A stretch of 64,000 bases of DNA from an uncultured Gemmatimonadales bacterium (GTDB taxonomy: Bacteria; Gemmatimonadota; Gemmatimonadetes; Gemmatimonadales; GWC2-71-9). This document shows positions 62,235 through 64,000 of the stretch, in pieces. The notes below the pieces were generated by a model, which saw only the letters and a list, made by a program, of their open reading frames with translations, did no database searches and had not been told where the DNA came from. The translations under genes were made by a program, and so were the position numbers. The stretch spans positions 62,001-126,000 of the forward strand of contig CAMYLY010000004.1 in assembly GCA_947259405.1 (NCBI GenBank), read 5' to 3'. Within the stretch, counting starts at the first letter, position 1; each line of letters starts with the position of its first letter.

Positions 62235-63254
62235 GTGACGGCTGATCCGATACAGGTAGGGGGAGACCGGGATCTGGAGCTACTCGAGCGCCTGGCCTCC
62301 GCGAAGGAGAGACTCCTCACCGAGGTCCGCAACCGCATCGTGGGCCAACAGGACGTGCTCGAGGGGGTGCTGACGGCCGTCCTCTCCGGCGGTCATGCCT
62401 TATTGGTCGGCGTCCCCGGACTGGGCAAGACCCTGATGATCTCGACCATTGCCGACGCACTGCATCTCCGGTTTTCGCGGATTCAGTTCACGCCCGACCT
62501 CATGCCGAGCGACATCACCGGCACCGAGATCATCGAGGAAGACCACACCACCGGCAAACGCCGATTCAAGTTCGTCCACGGACCCATCTTCGCGAACATC
62601 ATCCTGGCCGACGAGGTCAACCGGACGCCCCCCAAGACGCAGGCGGCGCTGCTCCAGGCCATGCAGGAACACGAGGTGACGGCGGCGGGGGAGACCTACA
62701 AACTGCCCGGACCCTTCTTCGTGCTGGCCACGCAGAATCCCATCGAGCAAGAGGGCACCTACCCGTTGCCCGAGGCACAACTCGACCGTTTCATGCTCGA
62801 GCTGGCCGTGCGGTACCCGACCCGGGACGAGGAGGAACAGATCGTCGAGGAGACCACGGGCGACGCCGATCGCTCGGTTGCGGCCGTGCTCGAGGCCGGC
62901 GACCTGCTCGATATGCAGCGCCTCGTCCGTCGTGTTCCGGTATCGAAGAGCATCGTGCGGGCCGCGGTGACACTGGCGCGCATGACGCGACCCGCGGATG
63001 AGTTGGCTCCGGCTTTCATCACCGAGTACGTCGCATGGGGTGCGGGACCACGGGCGTCACAGTTCCTCGTCTTGGGTGCCAAAGCGCGGGCTGCCATGGA
63101 CGGCCGACCCATGGCGGATCTGGACGATGTGCGCGACGTGGCTCCCTCCGTTCTGCGGCACCGCGTCGTCGCCAACTTCGCCGCCGAGGCCGCGCGCCGA
63201 AAGGCGGACGACATCTGTGCTGAGTTGATCGAATCCAAGCAGTGGTCCGAATAG
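62235..63254 (+). CDS. MoxR-type AAA+ ATPase
   Basis: 339 aa from the GTG at 62235, preceded by GGGAG; the frame is open upstream but that part is not protein-like. Walker A is LLVGVPGLGKTLMIST, Walker B ILADEVNRTPPKTQAALLQAMQE, sensor 1 LATQNPIEQEGTYPLPEAQLDRF. The MoxR/RavA branch acts as a chaperone that activates or assembles metal- or VWA-domain partners. The usual next genes (DUF58, VWA proteins) are not seen; a membrane protein gene follows after 57 nt. It is divergent from the ATP synthase operon. Confidence 0.92.
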   Translation: MTADPIQVGGDRDLELLERLASAKERLLTEVRNRIVGQQDVLEGVLTAVLSGGHALLVGVPGLGKTLMISTIADALHLRFSRIQFTPDLMPSDITGTEIIEEDHTTGKRRFKFVHGPIFANIILADEVNRTPPKTQAALLQAMQEHEVTAAGETYKLPGPFFVLATQNPIEQEGTYPLPEAQLDRFMLELAVRYPTRDEEEQIVEETTGDADRSVAAVLEAGDLLDMQRLVRRVPVSKSIVRAAVTLARMTRPADELAPAFITEYVAWGAGPRASQFLVLGAKARAAMDGRPMADLDDVRDVAPSVLRHRVVANFAAEAARRKADDICAELIESKQWSE

Positions 63255-63311
63255 CCCGACCTCATTAGCATCCAACGACGCCACACCACTCCCCCTTCGA
63301 GGACGTTGGGC

Positions 63312-64000
63312 ATGAGCGGGACCACATCGGCTTGGCAGTTCACCGTCACGCGTTCCCCTCGACGGCTCTTCCTCATCAGTTTTTCCATTCTGTTTCTCGA
63401 GCTGGCGGCCATCCGCTGGCTCAACGCATCCGTGTCGGTCCTCACCTACTTCTCCAACTTGATCCTGATTTCGTGTTTCTTCGGACTCGGGTTGGGCTGT
63501 CTGCTGGCGGAGAAGCGCGCGGATCTCATCCGCTATGCGATGCCGGCACTCCTGCTGATGATCGTCTTGGTCGTCCTGCTCGAGGAGTTCTTTGGCATCA
63601 GTATCAGCTACACGGAAGACGTCATCCTCTCGGCGAACCTCGAATACTACGAGCGCGGTGCGCTGCACATATCGGCTGCCGCGCTTGGTGGGTTCTTCGT
63701 GAACGTCGCGTTCTTCGTATTCCTCGGACAGGAACTTGGCAAGCAATTGAACGCGGTGAAGCAGCCACTCCTGGCCTATGGGTACGACATCGCCGGAAGT
63801 CTTGTGGGTGTACTCGCGTATGGCGCGCTTGCCTGGCTCAACTCACCGCCGCACACGTGGTATGGCATCGGGGGCGTATTGCTGCTGCTCTTCGTCCGGG
63901 AGAGCAAGCCCTGGTTGATCGGGAGCGCGGTCGTGTTGGTCGTCTCACTCGTGGTCATGCGTACGACGTACCCGGCGACTGTATGGTCGCCCTATTACAA
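63312..64000 (+). CDS. Polytopic membrane protein, spermidine-synthase-like (3' partial)
   Basis: 229 complete codons from the ATG at 63312 to the window edge without a stop; the C-terminus lies outside. At least six membrane helices (LFLISFSILFLELAAIRWLN, NLILISCFFGLGLGCLLAE, AMPALLLMIVLVVLLEEFFG, GGFFVNVAFFVFLGQELG, AYGYDIAGSLVGVLAYGALA and LIGSAVVLVVSLVVM). The last visible residues, VWSPYY, resemble the W-S-P-Y strand at which soluble aminopropyltransferase-like domains begin in fused membrane spermidine-synthase proteins. I infer that such a domain follows beyond the edge. It follows moxR by 57 nt on the same strand. Confidence 0.7.
   Translation, partial: MSGTTSAWQFTVTRSPRRLFLISFSILFLELAAIRWLNASVSVLTYFSNLILISCFFGLGLGCLLAEKRADLIRYAMPALLLMIVLVVLLEEFFGISISYTEDVILSANLEYYERGALHISAAALGGFFVNVAFFVFLGQELGKQLNAVKQPLLAYGYDIAGSLVGVLAYGALAWLNSPPHTWYGIGGVLLLLFVRESKPWLIGSAVVLVVSLVVMRTTYPATVWSPYY

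Overview
The window is 64 kb of gene-dense, GC-rich bacterial chromosome with 68 called genes. There are no rRNA or tRNA genes, insertion sequences, phage genes or CRISPR arrays, and no gap between called genes exceeds about 210 nt. Several lipobox proteins, a predicted outer-membrane beta barrel, SH3b and toast-rack envelope proteins and a UbiA/UbiD/UbiX/MenG quinone cluster point to a respiring diderm. My best guess is Gemmatimonadota or a neighbouring phylum; this rests on overall gene content and is not proven.

Layout. 1-795: C-terminal part of a class III nucleotide cyclase. 0.8-5.0 kb (minus): operon glmM-glmS-dtd-maf (amino-sugar supply for the cell wall, plus tRNA and nucleotide housekeeping). 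5.2-6.4 kb: PLP-dependent sulfur amino acid enzyme. 6.4-13.6 kb (plus): tightly packed run of M48 protease, purD, mutM, ATP-grasp ligase, a four-zinc-ribbon protease, a UvrC-like half protein and a cation/Ca2+ exchanger. 13.6-14.4 kb: two small uncertain genes. 14.4-18.7 kb (minus): menG-ubiD-ubiA-ubiX plus a phosphodiesterase. 18.8-22.1 kb (plus): ECF sigma factor with three envelope genes. 22.1-24.3 kb (minus): Mrp ATPase and a DHH phosphoesterase. 24.4-26.2 kb: AGCS symporter. 26.2-29.2 kb (minus): guaB, a small protein, an SH3b protein. 29.2-31.8 kb (plus): beta barrel, mobA, moeA. 31.8-55.0 kb (minus): about 23 kb of uninterrupted co-directional genes, including the ETF/ETF-QO electron chain, a CDGSH protein, polX, ligA, a glutaryl-CoA-type dehydrogenase, a disrupted isocitrate dehydrogenase-like gene, CstA with an ArsA-type ATPase and a small CC-ending protein, DUF885, a bacilliredoxin and a ferredoxin. 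55.1-58.0 kb (plus): DUF2339 membrane protein and a lipoprotein. 58.1-62.1 kb (minus): HIBADH-type dehydrogenase and half of the F-type ATP synthase operon (atpZ-I-B-E-F-H). 62.2-64.0 kb (plus): MoxR ATPase and the start of a large membrane protein.

The genes join into a plausible respiratory picture. Acyl-CoA oxidation passes electrons through EtfAB and ETF-QO into a quinone made with the UbiA/UbiD/UbiX/MenG enzymes, and the proton gradient drives ATP synthase.

The most interesting signal is regulatory. The exact string TGAAAC-N16-CGTA, the consensus of B. subtilis SigW-type ECF promoters, occurs three times, each just upstream of a gene: before the ECF sigma gene itself (18775), overlapping its stop codon and driving the next three envelope genes (19417), and before the M48 protease (6379). 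Degenerate copies of the -35 half sit back to back between the ATP synthase operon and moxR. This looks like a local envelope-stress regulon whose anti-sigma candidate lacks the usual zinc motif.

Other notable items are a protease with four evenly spaced CxxC ribbons, an ETF-QO lacking one Fe-S cysteine, the CstA/ArsA/CC-ending module, and the internally deleted isocitrate dehydrogenase-like gene.
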